Shown in pieces: positions 5,961 through 13,989 of a stretch of 14,088 nt of DNA. This DNA comes from TC-15 sp034437275 (GTDB lineage: Bacteria > Chloroflexota > Anaerolineae > Aggregatilineales > Aggregatilineaceae), in NCBI GenBank assembly GCA_034437275.1, contig DAOTUD010000149.1:1-14088 (forward strand), in the 5' to 3' direction. The notes beneath the pieces are model-generated. The model did no database searches. It saw only the letters and a list, made by a program, of their open reading frames with translations, and was not told the origin of the DNA. Positions within the stretch are counted from its first letter, which is position 1. Each line of letters opens with the position of its first letter. Both the position numbers and the translations under genes were made by a program.

Positions 5961-6839
5961 ATGTCGGAAGAACAACGCCCACCCCAAACCCCACTGGACG
6001 AAATCCCGGTCGAAGAACTGATTCGGCTGACCCGCGCCTTTACGCAGCGCATCACCAATCAGGACCGGCAGCGGTTGGCCGTGGATTTGAAGGAATCCGG
6101 CCACCAGCGCATCCTGCAGATCAGCGCGCCGATCACGCTGCAGCAGTTTTTCTCCGGCGAGATCGACCTGGACGCGGAGCTAGCGCGCCGCTATGCCAAC
6201 GCGCCGCTGCTGTCCTATGTTAAATTCATCCCCAAGCGCGGCAAGCCACTCAGCCGCCAGGCGACGGCGCTGTTCAGCAGCCAGGACGACTCGGCGATTG
6301 TCACCATCGATGCGCCGCTGGACGACGATCCCGACGCGACCCTGACATTCACCTTCACGCTGCGCGGGGCGTTGGGGCTGCGCTTCCGGCTGGAGGCACT
6401 GGACCGGGCCGACCGCCGCCGCTGGCTGGACCTGATGCGGCGCGATAACGGCATCGCGTTTCTGTGGACCCAGGATCGTTGGGAAGATGCCTATCTCATC
6501 TTCGTTATTCGCGAGATGTTCGCCCGGTTTTATGCATTTTCACCCAATGGCTACGAAGCAGCAGCCCGCCTGACGCCGGAGATGGTCGATGAATTGACCG
6601 GCTGGCTGGAAGACCTGTGGTTCCCCGGAGCCAGGGACGCAGACCTGCCGTCACAGGAACCGACCATCGACGAGGCGCGGACCTGGGAGCAGACCGTCGC
6701 CGACCGCGCCCAACTTGACACCGCCCGCCTGCCGCCGGACATGCCGGAAGAGCAGGGGGACGACGCCGCCGAATACGTCACCGGTGACGACGACGACGAG
6801 TATGCCGACGACCTCGCCCCCGACGATCTGGAGTGGTAG
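5961..6839 (+). CDS. Uncharacterised 292-residue protein with acidic C-terminal tail
   Basis: No signal peptide or membrane helix is visible, so it is probably cytosolic. ATG 5961 is used; the only ribosome-binding candidate, CGGAG at 5944-5948, is about 12 bases away, a weak and distant site. The N-terminal part (about 1-75) is helical, with VEELIRLTRAFTQRI. A strand-rich centre (about 85-140, YVKFIPKRGKPLSR, TLTFTFTLRGALGLRF) follows, then a helical section (DRADRRRWLDLMRR, DAYLIFVIREMFARFY). Residues after about 255 are very acidic, with GDDDDEYADDLAPDDLEW at the end. I do not recognise the family. The tail could contact basic proteins or mimic nucleic acid, but that is speculation. Codon use and unbroken length make it a confident gene. 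Confidence 0.75.
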   Translation: MSEEQRPPQTPLDEIPVEELIRLTRAFTQRITNQDRQRLAVDLKESGHQRILQISAPITLQQFFSGEIDLDAELARRYANAPLLSYVKFIPKRGKPLSRQATALFSSQDDSAIVTIDAPLDDDPDATLTFTFTLRGALGLRFRLEALDRADRRRWLDLMRRDNGIAFLWTQDRWEDAYLIFVIREMFARFYAFSPNGYEAAARLTPEMVDELTGWLEDLWFPGARDADLPSQEPTIDEARTWEQTVADRAQLDTARLPPDMPEEQGDDAAEYVTGDDDDEYADDLAPDDLEW

Positions 6840-6883
6840 TCGCCAACTTCCCGGCTCTTGGTTAAAATAGCCATTAGTTGGGC

Positions 6884-7031
6884 GTTATGCTAGTTTTATC
6901 CCTCCCCCTGGCCCCCTCCCCGTGCGCGGAGCGGGGGAAATCGGCACGTGCTCAAAGTCCCTCGCCGTTTACGGGGAGGGATTTAGGGAGGGGTAAACCA
7001 TCGACACACGCGCCAGGATATCTAGCATAAC
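6884..7031. repeat. Nested inverted repeat between convergent genes (MITE-like or bidirectional terminator)
   Basis: GTTATGCTAG (6884-6893) and its exact reverse complement CTAGCATAAC (7022-7031) bound a 148-base segment. Inside, CCCTCCCCGT (6914-6923) pairs perfectly with ACGGGGAGGG (6971-6980). Outer C-rich and G-rich arms (about 6899-6908 and 6986-6994) pair imperfectly. The segment separates the ends of two convergent genes (stops at 6839 and 7054). It therefore could stop transcription from both sides, or be a small non-autonomous mobile element. No clear target-site duplication flanks it. Confidence 0.6.
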
Positions 7032-7053
7032 CCCCCGATAAAGTCACAGCGTT

Positions 7054-9348
7054 CTAATTGTAGTCGCTTCTTGAGATTGCTGCACGCGCTGCTAACACGC
7101 GCTGTACCTGTCCGAGCAAATCCTGCGCGAACAACCCCTGCTTGCGGACCAGTGCGGTCCATTGATCGTCCAGGCGGCGGCGGTCGTCGGGCGTCAGGTC
7201 TTTGGCGCTGACCACGATCACCGGCAGATCGGGCTGGGCGGACTGCGTGCGGATGTGCTGCAGCACGTCGAAGCCGCTGACATCGGGCATGATCAGGTCC
7301 AGCAGCACCAGCACGGCCCGGTTCTCGGCCAGCCAGTCGATGGCCTGCTGCCCTCCGCTGGCCGTCGCCACCGGGTAGGCTTCGCTGCGCAGGATGGTGC
7401 TCAAGATTTCGCGGTCCTGCGGGTTGTCGTCCACGACCAGCACCGGCCCGCTTGGGTTGGTCAGGTTGTGGATCAGGTGGACCAGATGATCGCGGTCGAC
7501 CGGCTTGGTCAGGTGCGCATCCGGGGCCACATTGAGGCCGACCGGCTTGCTCTCGACGATGCTCACTATCACGACCGGCACCTCGGCGGTGTCGGGGTGG
7601 GTCTTGAGTTGTTCGAGCACTTCCCAGCCGTTCATGCCGGGCATCATCACGTCGAGCGTGATCACGTGGGGCTGTGTGCGCTGCGCCAGCGCTAACCCTT
7701 CCACGCCGTTTTGCGCCCACAGCACGGTATAGCCGGCGGATTGCAGCGTGTCCTGGATGAGTTCGGCGGCTTCGGGGCTGTCGTCGATGACGACCGCCAG
7801 CGGGCCGGTGACGGGATCGGGGTGGGTGTCGTGCTGCTGGGCTTGCAGGCGAGCCGGTTCGGGCTGCGCCTCGGCCATCGGCAGCGTGAAGCTGAAGGTC
7901 GAGCCGTCGTCCGGCGTGCTCTGCGCCCAGATCGAGCCGCCGTGCATCTCGACCAGCCGCTTGGTGATGGCCAGCCCCAGGCCGGTGCCTTCGTAGCGGC
8001 GGGTGGTGCTGCCGTCGGCCTGGCGAAACTCGTCGAAAATGTAGGGCAGGTCGGCCTCGGCGATGCCGATGCCGGTGTCGCTGATGTCGATGCGCACCGT
8101 GCCGGTCGCCTTGTCGGCGCGCCCGCGCACCGTGATCGCGCCTTCGTGGGTGAACTTGATCGCGTTGCTGACCAGGTTCAGCACGATCTGCTGGGCGCGG
8201 GTGCTGTCGGCCAGCACCGGCGGCAGATCGGCATAGTCCCGCACCAGCGCGATCTGCTTCTCTTTGGCCAGGATTTCGTTTTCGGCCAGCACGCGGTCGA
8301 TGCACTCGTCGAGGGCCAGCGGCGCGAGGGTGATGTCCATGCGCCCGGCCTCGATCTTGCTCAGGTCCAGGATATCGTTGATCAGCGCCAGCAGGTTGCG
8401 CCCGTTGCGCACGACTTTTGTCAGGCGGTCGGCTTGCAGTTCGGTCATCGGGCCATAGGTCTCGTTGAGCACCAGTTCGGTGTAGCCGATGATCGAGTTC
8501 AGTGGGGTGCGGAGTTCGTGGCTCATGTTGGCCAGGAACTGGCTCTTGAGCTGGTTGGCCGCGGCCAGTTCGGCGTTGGCCGCGCTGAGCTGGCTGTTGG
8601 CTTCGGCGAGTTGGGTCAGGAACTGGCTTTTGAGCGTGTTGGCCTGGCGCAGCTCCTCGTTGGCCTGGGCCAGCGGGTTAAAGACCTGGTGGTCCATCAC
8701 GATACGCGCGATGAGCAGCGAACTGATGGCGATGGCGACCGCGTTGGGCGGCAGTGTCTGGAAGAATGGGATCAGCAGCAGCAGCATCGCCGCCAGCAGG
8801 ATCAGCGGGGCCAGCCACAGCCAGCGCGCGCGCTCGCCGCCCCAATGGTACAGCACGCCCGCCGACAGCAGTTGGAAGACGCCCATCAGCGTGATGCCCG
8901 GCAGCCCGCTGGTCGCCAGCCGGTAATGATACTGCGCGCCGTTGGCGGCGGGTTCGAAGTCGGTGTAGACCTGCCCGTTCCACAGCGACGGCAGCACCAC
9001 GATCAGCAGCGCCAGCCCGAACGCGGCCATGATCAGCGTCACCCGCCGTTCGAGCCGCACAAACCGCGCGCTGAACAGGAACATCACCAGCATCCCGATC
9101 CCGTACAGCGTGGTGGACAGGTACACCAGCCGCCGGGGGTGGAACGCCAACGGCTGCGCGAAGTGAATCAGCACGCCGGTGAGGCCCGTGCTGGCAAACA
9201 GCGCCATCAGCAGCGCGAACAGGCTGTTTTCCAGCCGGTTCGCCTTCGGGCCGAGCACCACCAGGATCAGGGCGGTGGCGATCACGGCGGTGCTGGCGTT
9301 GGCCAGCACACCGATAATGAGTTCAGGGGTCCAGGTCATTGGTTGCAT
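7054..9348 (-). CDS. Seven-helix membrane hybrid histidine kinase with two receiver domains
   Basis: A 764-residue sensor kinase. Residues 8-217 hold seven hydrophobic helices. A coiled coil (about 220-266) leads to HisKA with the phosphoacceptor His277 in NMSHELRTPLNS. The HATPase (about 375-490) shows LNLVSNAIKFT, DTGIGI and GTGLGLAITKRL. Receiver 1 (about 515-630) has the acidic pair in VVIDDSPE, Asp566 in TLDVMMPG and Lys in LTKPV. Receiver 2 (about 636-755) has VVDDN and Asp684 in LLDLIMPD. The usual role is autophosphorylation followed by phosphotransfer to its receivers and then to an HPt or regulator. ATG 9348 has a G-rich stretch (GTGGGG) just upstream; a second ATG at 9339 is possible. 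It is a paralogue of the kinase at 9432-11756, 83 bases upstream. No output domain is present. Confidence 0.92.
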   Translation of the reverse strand: MQPMTWTPELIIGVLANASTAVIATALILVVLGPKANRLENSLFALLMALFASTGLTGVLIHFAQPLAFHPRRLVYLSTTLYGIGMLVMFLFSARFVRLERRVTLIMAAFGLALLIVVLPSLWNGQVYTDFEPAANGAQYHYRLATSGLPGITLMGVFQLLSAGVLYHWGGERARWLWLAPLILLAAMLLLLIPFFQTLPPNAVAIAISSLLIARIVMDHQVFNPLAQANEELRQANTLKSQFLTQLAEANSQLSAANAELAAANQLKSQFLANMSHELRTPLNSIIGYTELVLNETYGPMTELQADRLTKVVRNGRNLLALINDILDLSKIEAGRMDITLAPLALDECIDRVLAENEILAKEKQIALVRDYADLPPVLADSTRAQQIVLNLVSNAIKFTHEGAITVRGRADKATGTVRIDISDTGIGIAEADLPYIFDEFRQADGSTTRRYEGTGLGLAITKRLVEMHGGSIWAQSTPDDGSTFSFTLPMAEAQPEPARLQAQQHDTHPDPVTGPLAVVIDDSPEAAELIQDTLQSAGYTVLWAQNGVEGLALAQRTQPHVITLDVMMPGMNGWEVLEQLKTHPDTAEVPVVIVSIVESKPVGLNVAPDAHLTKPVDRDHLVHLIHNLTNPSGPVLVVDDNPQDREILSTILRSEAYPVATASGGQQAIDWLAENRAVLVLLDLIMPDVSGFDVLQHIRTQSAQPDLPVIVVSAKDLTPDDRRRLDDQWTALVRKQGLFAQDLLGQVQRVLAARAAISRSDYN
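8533..8673 (-). repeat. 28-residue internal repeat in the kinase signalling helix
   Basis: Residues 226-244 (LAQANEELRQANTLKSQFL) and 254-272 (LSAANAELAAANQLKSQFL) are two copies of one unit, offset by 28 residues, which is exactly four heptads. The second copy leads directly into the phosphoacceptor His box. The pattern suggests an in-frame 84-base duplication that kept the coiled-coil phase. Confidence 0.7.
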
Positions 9349-9386
9349 TGCCCCACTTTGGCCGAATGAACATGTGTCAAGTCTTT

Positions 9387-9392
9387 ATTATA
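9387..9392 (-). promoter_or_regulatory. Possible -10 box for the downstream hybrid kinase gene
   Basis: TATAAT reads on the minus strand at 9392-9387, in the 83-base gap between two kinase genes and about 40 bases before the ATG at 9348. The hexamer 17 bases upstream (GATCAT) is not a good -35. The box suggests the last kinase can be expressed separately from the two upstream kinases, although read-through is equally possible because no terminator is visible in the gap. Confidence 0.38.
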
Positions 9393-9431
9393 GATCGGCC
9401 TGGTGGAAAATGATCGTGAATTTGGTCTTTT

Positions 9432-11756
9432 TTACGGTTTTTCGTTTTTGCGTTCGGCCAGCAGCGTCGCAAGCTGGGCGGCCACGTCGTCATCCGGCGT
9501 GCGCGCGCGGCGGACCACGCGCGTGATGTGCTCGGATAGGGCCGCCTGCTCGCGCTCCGCAAGGGCGAACGGGCACAGCAGCACCACCGGCACCTCCGCC
9601 CAACGCGGCGACCGGCGCAGCTTGTGGAGTACCTCGAAGCCGGTGATTTTGGGCATCACCAGGTTCAGCAGCACCAGCCCCGGCGCGTTGCCGGCCTCCT
9701 CCAGCCAGGCGAGCGCCTCCTGCGCGCTGTCGCACGTGCTGGCCGTGATCCCTTCGCTTTCCAGGAATTTGTACAGCATCTTACGCTCGTCGTCGTCATC
9801 GTCGATGACCAGCACCGGGTGTTCCAGTTCGGCGCGCTGCACCCGGGCCAGCGCGGGCAGCAGTTCGTCGCGCTGCACCGGCTTGTGGATGCACACCGTC
9901 GCGCCCAGCGGGAAGCCCTCCGGCTGTTCGTCGAGCGTGTGGACCAGCATCACCGGGATACCGGCGGTGTCCGGGTCGTTGCGCAGTTCGCGCACCAGTT
10001 CCCACGCGCCGAGGTCGGGCAGCAGCACGTCGACCAGGATCGCGGCGGGGCGGTTTTCGTGCAGCCGGGCCAGCGCGCTCGGCACGTCGTGGGCGCGCAC
10101 CGCCAGGTAATTGTGTGCGCTGAGCGCGTCGCTCAAGGGCTGCGCGGCGGCGTCGTCCGCCGTGACGACCAGCGCCAGCGCCAGCATATCCTCCAGCGCC
10201 AGGCTGCGGTCGGTTTCCTCCAGCGAAATGTCGAACTCGTCCAGCGCGGGCAGCGCGACATAGAACGTGCTGCCTTGCTGCGGCTGGCTGTTGAGCCAGA
10301 TGCGCCCGGTGTGCAGTTCGATCAGCTTCTTGGCGATGGCCAGCCCCAGCCCCGCGCCTTCTTGCTGGCGGTCGGGCGCGCCTTTCACTTGCTGGAACTC
10401 GTCAAAGATTTTGGCCTGATCTTCGGGCGCGATGCCGATGCCGGTATCTTCCACCGCGATGATCAGCCAGTGACGATCTTCCAGCCAGCCGGTCATGGGC
10501 AGTTTGAAGTCGTCGCTGGTGCCGTCCCGGACGGTGACGTTGTGCATCGACAGTTTGACGTGTCCCCAGGGTGTGAACCTGATCGCGTTGGTCAGCAGAT
10601 TGACCAACACCTGCCGGATGCGCAGTTCATCGGCGTGGATCAGGCGTAGCGGCGTGTCGATATCGGTGTGCAGCGCCAGTTCTTTGTGGCCGATCAGCGG
10701 CTCGACAGTCGCGATCAGCCCGTCGATCATGGCCGCGAGGCGCACCGTGCTCAGGTTGAGTTCCAGCCGCCCGCCTTCCAGCCGGCTCAGGTCCAGGATA
10801 TCGTTGATCAGCGTCAGCAGGTTCAGGCCGTTGCGGTGGATTTTCTCGACGCGGTCCTGTTGTTTGTCGCTCAGGCCGCCGTAGACGCCTTTCGTCAGCA
10901 GTTCGCTGTAGCCCACGATGGAGTTCAGCGGGGTGCGGAGTTCGTGGCTCATGTTGGCCAGGAACTGGCTCTTGGAGGCGCTGGCGGCGCGCAGCTCGTC
11001 GCCGAGGCGTGTGGTGTGCTCTTTTTCCGCCGCCAGATCGCTGAACGCCGACCGCAGCTCGGCGTTGGCCTGCTGGAGTTGGGCGTTGGCCTCGCGCAGC
11101 GGCGCGAACACCTGCCCGTGCAGCAGGGTATACCCGATCAGCGCGGCGGCAGCGGTCGCCAGGAACAGGGGGATCGGCAGCCCGCGCAGCGGCGCGATCA
11201 GCGTGCTGGCGGAGCCGATCACCAGCAGCGTGGCGGGGGCCTGCAGCGGCTGAATGTCGGGGTTGTCGCTGAAGCGCAGGAACGCCACCGCCGCCAGCCC
11301 GTAGACCACCGCGTGCGCCAGGAGCACGTAACCCGGCCATTCCAGCGTGAAGTCCAGGTCTGCCCCTGCGCCGCCGGGATGGTAGCGCAGCGCGCGGTCG
11401 GTCCACAGCAGGGCCGCCGTGCCCACCAGCAGCACGACCGTCCACCATTGCAGCCCGGTTGCGACCGGGTCGTCCGGCTCCACCAGCGCGAACACGAACA
11501 GCGCGAGCACCGCCGGGGCCAGCGTCAGCCCGGCAAATTGCAGGAAGAAGTCGCCGCTTTCGTCCAGCAGGCTGAGGTCGGGCACGATGCGCGCCGTCGA
11601 AAAATAGGCCCACAGCCCCACCACCACCAGGAACAGCGCGAACCATCCATCGCGGCGGCGGCGGCGCGGCTGGAGCAGCGTCACGAAGAGCAGCCCGCTG
11701 GCAATGCTGAACGCCAATCCGCTGGTGATGACCGTGACGGCAGCCTGGAATGACAT
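9432..11756 (-). CDS. Seven-helix membrane hybrid histidine kinase with two degenerate receiver domains
   Basis: A 774-residue paralogue of the kinase at 7054-9348. Seven helices lie within residues 8-213, with RRRRR after the first. A coiled coil precedes HisKA with His271 in NMSHELRTPLNS. The HATPase (about 375-500) has LVNLLTNAIRFT, DTGIGI and GAGLGLAIAKKL. An insertion of about 18 residues lies before DTGIGI compared with the paralogue. Receiver 1 (about 527-645) keeps Asp576 in ILVDVLLPD and Lys in IHKPV, but the acidic pair is replaced (LVVTADDA). Receiver 2 (about 645-760) keeps the acidic cluster VIDDDDDE but has Asn698 in LLNLVMPK where Asp is expected. The kinase core looks functional; phosphotransfer within the protein should be limited. 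ATG 11756 has AAAGGGA upstream and lies 12 bases after the previous kinase's stop, indicating an operon. Confidence 0.92.
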   Translation of the reverse strand: MSFQAAVTVITSGLAFSIASGLLFVTLLQPRRRRRDGWFALFLVVVGLWAYFSTARIVPDLSLLDESGDFFLQFAGLTLAPAVLALFVFALVEPDDPVATGLQWWTVVLLVGTAALLWTDRALRYHPGGAGADLDFTLEWPGYVLLAHAVVYGLAAVAFLRFSDNPDIQPLQAPATLLVIGSASTLIAPLRGLPIPLFLATAAAALIGYTLLHGQVFAPLREANAQLQQANAELRSAFSDLAAEKEHTTRLGDELRAASASKSQFLANMSHELRTPLNSIVGYSELLTKGVYGGLSDKQQDRVEKIHRNGLNLLTLINDILDLSRLEGGRLELNLSTVRLAAMIDGLIATVEPLIGHKELALHTDIDTPLRLIHADELRIRQVLVNLLTNAIRFTPWGHVKLSMHNVTVRDGTSDDFKLPMTGWLEDRHWLIIAVEDTGIGIAPEDQAKIFDEFQQVKGAPDRQQEGAGLGLAIAKKLIELHTGRIWLNSQPQQGSTFYVALPALDEFDISLEETDRSLALEDMLALALVVTADDAAAQPLSDALSAHNYLAVRAHDVPSALARLHENRPAAILVDVLLPDLGAWELVRELRNDPDTAGIPVMLVHTLDEQPEGFPLGATVCIHKPVQRDELLPALARVQRAELEHPVLVIDDDDDERKMLYKFLESEGITASTCDSAQEALAWLEEAGNAPGLVLLNLVMPKITGFEVLHKLRRSPRWAEVPVVLLCPFALAEREQAALSEHITRVVRRARTPDDDVAAQLATLLAERKNEKP

Positions 11757-11768
11757 GATCGATTCCCT

Positions 11769-13988
11769 TTACTCGCCGGCGGGCGGCTGAACCGGCAGGA
11801 TAAACGTGAAGCGGCTGCCCACACCGGCTTCGCTCTCGACCCAGATCGCACCGTGCATCATCTGCACCAGCCGCCGGGTGATGGCCAGCCCCAGCCCGGT
11901 GCCGCCGTAGCTGCGCGTGCTGCTGCCGTCGGCCTGCCGGAATTCGTCGAAGATGATGGCGCGGTCGTCCTGGCTGAGGCCGATGCCGGTGTCGGCGACG
12001 GTCGTTTCGACGTAGGCGCGGTCGTTCTCGTTGGTGCGGCGGCTGGTGATCGTGATGTGGCCCTCGTGGGTGAACTTGATGGCGTTGCTGAGCAGGTTGG
12101 TGATGATCTGGTCCAGGCGCTGCGGGTCGGCCCAGACCGGCGGCAGCCCGTCCGGGATGTCGAGCGTCATGGTCAGGCCGCGTTCGCGGGCCTGCGCATC
12201 CATGCCCTGCGCGACCGCCTCGCACACGGTGTGCAGATCGGTGTATTCAAAATACAGCGCCATGCGCCCGGCGTCGATCTTGGACAGGTCGAGCAGGTCG
12301 TCGATCAGCGCCAGCAGGTGATAGCCGTTGCGCTGGATGGTTTCCAGGCGGCTGGCCTGCCTGTCGTTCAGGTCGCCGTACAGCCCGCTCAGCAGCATAT
12401 CGCTGAAGCCGATGATGCTGTTCATCGGGGTGCGGAGTTCGTGGCTGATGGTAGCCAGGAACTGGTTCTTGAGCCGGTTGGCTTTGGCCAGTTCGCGCGC
12501 GCGGTTTTCCAGTTCGCGGAACAGCAGCGCGTTGTCGATGGCGATGGTGGCCTGCGCGACGAGCGTCTGGGCGAGCTGGATATCGTTGGTAGTGAAGCGC
12601 CTGCCGGGCTGCACGTCGGTCCAGTCCACCACGCCCAGCACGCGCTCGCCGGTGACCATCGGCAGGATCAACTGGCTGTGATCGCCGAGCTGCTCCAGCA
12701 GGCGGCGGGCGGCGGGGTCGCCCCGGTAGACGGTGACCGGGGCACGGGTGCGGATCGCCTGGGTGATGGCGTGGTGCGTGTCCAGCGCCAGCAGGTCGCC
12801 GCGCATGAGAGGCTCGCCGGCGTTGGGGTGGTGCGGGGCGCGGTAATCGGCGGCGACGCGCACCGCGTCATCGTCCAGTTGGCACAGCCCCACCAGACAG
12901 CCGGACGTGCTCAGCGCGCGGTTCATGTGCTGGACCACCGCCTGCATCAACGCCTGGTAGTCCAGGATGGCGGTCAGGTCCTGGCCGATCTGGTGCACAA
13001 TGCTTTGCTCCAGCAGGCGGCGTTGGGCTTGCGCGTAATGGCGCGCGTTTTCCAGCGCGATGCTGAGCTGGTTGGCCAGCGTTTCCAGCGCGTTTTGCTC
13101 CAGTTCGCTAAAGGCGTTGATCTGCGCCGAGAGCAGGTTGATCGTCCCGATGGTGTCCTCGCCCTGGCGCAGCGGGACCACCAGGCAGCTTTGCAGGCGG
13201 CGCTGCGCGTCGAGCGCGAAGTAATCCGGGTCGGTGCGCACGTCCTGCACAAGCTGCGTTTCGCCGCTGCGGAGCGCGCGCCCGGTCACGCCCTGGCCGG
13301 CGGCCAGTACGGCTTCGTGGCCGGCGTGCAGCGCGGCATCGCTGGCGACGCTGGCCCGCACCTGGAGCGCGCCGTCTGCGCCGTTTTCCTCGGCGCGCAG
13401 CAGGATATACACTGCGTCGTGGCCGAACACGTCGAAAATGCTCTGGGCAGTGTTGCGCAGCAGGGTGGGCGTGTCGAGCGTGGCGTAGATCGCCTGGCTG
13501 ACGCGGTTGATGCGGTTCATCATGTCGGCGCGGCGGCGCTCGGCGGCGAAGCTTTGCGCGCTGGCCATGCTGACCGCGATCTGGTTGGCGATGGTCTGCG
13601 CGATATCAAGCTGCTCGTCGTTGAATGCGCCGCTGCGCTGGTTGATCAGGTTGAGCACGCCCAGGGTGCGGCTGCGCGTGTTCAGCGGGCAGGCCAGCAC
13701 ATTGTCGCAGCCCCGCCCGGCCTCTGGCGGCGCGACCTGGTGGGCGACCTGTTGGCCGGTGTGGAAGACCTCCACCAGGTAGCCCGGCCCATCCAGCGGC
13801 CAGGATTCCGGCGGCCAGCTTTGGGCCAGCCCGTACTGGGACGGCTCGTGCACGGCCAGTTGGTAGCTGGCGTAGTTGGGGATCAGCAGTTGCGCGCCCT
13901 CGCAGTTCAGCAGTTCCACCGTTTCGCGCAGCGCGTTGGCCAGCATCTCGTCCATGTTGAGGGGTGCAATGGCAAAATATGATCCCAA
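11769..13988 (-). CDS. Soluble sensor histidine kinase with three GAF domains
   Basis: A cytosolic kinase of about 739 residues with no membrane helix or receiver. GAF1 (about 15-148), GAF2 (about 160-322, QGVTGRALRSGETQLVQDVR, LVVPLRQGEDTIGTINLL) and GAF3 (about 335-490, ILPMVTGERVLGVVDW) are sensory domains that usually bind small ligands or cofactors. HisKA follows with His516 in TISHELRTPMNS. The HATPase (about 612-735) shows ITNLLSNAIKFT, DTGIGLSQDD and GTGLGLAITRRL and ends GSRFTFILPV. The start is uncertain: TTG 13988 is one base after the preceding stop and gives the longest frame, while ATG 13955 removes 11 residues. Neither has a ribosome binding site, which suggests translational coupling. 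The next kinase gene starts 12 bases after the stop. Without a receiver it must signal to a separate regulator, or to the neighbouring hybrid kinases. Confidence 0.9.
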   Translation of the reverse strand: MGSYFAIAPLNMDEMLANALRETVELLNCEGAQLLIPNYASYQLAVHEPSQYGLAQSWPPESWPLDGPGYLVEVFHTGQQVAHQVAPPEAGRGCDNVLACPLNTRSRTLGVLNLINQRSGAFNDEQLDIAQTIANQIAVSMASAQSFAAERRRADMMNRINRVSQAIYATLDTPTLLRNTAQSIFDVFGHDAVYILLRAEENGADGALQVRASVASDAALHAGHEAVLAAGQGVTGRALRSGETQLVQDVRTDPDYFALDAQRRLQSCLVVPLRQGEDTIGTINLLSAQINAFSELEQNALETLANQLSIALENARHYAQAQRRLLEQSIVHQIGQDLTAILDYQALMQAVVQHMNRALSTSGCLVGLCQLDDDAVRVAADYRAPHHPNAGEPLMRGDLLALDTHHAITQAIRTRAPVTVYRGDPAARRLLEQLGDHSQLILPMVTGERVLGVVDWTDVQPGRRFTTNDIQLAQTLVAQATIAIDNALLFRELENRARELAKANRLKNQFLATISHELRTPMNSIIGFSDMLLSGLYGDLNDRQASRLETIQRNGYHLLALIDDLLDLSKIDAGRMALYFEYTDLHTVCEAVAQGMDAQARERGLTMTLDIPDGLPPVWADPQRLDQIITNLLSNAIKFTHEGHITITSRRTNENDRAYVETTVADTGIGLSQDDRAIIFDEFRQADGSSTRSYGGTGLGLAITRRLVQMMHGAIWVESEAGVGSRFTFILPVQPPAGE

Positions 13989-13989
13989 C

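Noticed and set aside
7711..9369. 552-codon open frame on the + strand opposite a hybrid kinase
   Set aside because: Antisense shadow of a kinase with well defined motifs; composition is abnormal (Gln, His, Arg and Gly rich).
9375..9380. TTGACA on the minus strand as a -35 box for the last kinase
   Set aside because: The hexamer 17 bases downstream is AGTGGG, not a -10, and the TATAAT lies upstream of it, so the order is wrong.
11853..13982. 709-codon open frame on the + strand opposite the triple-GAF kinase
   Set aside because: It mirrors a gene with clear GAF, HisKA and HATPase motifs. Its His/Gln/Arg/Val-rich translation is typical of an antisense frame in GC-rich DNA, and it has no domain motif.
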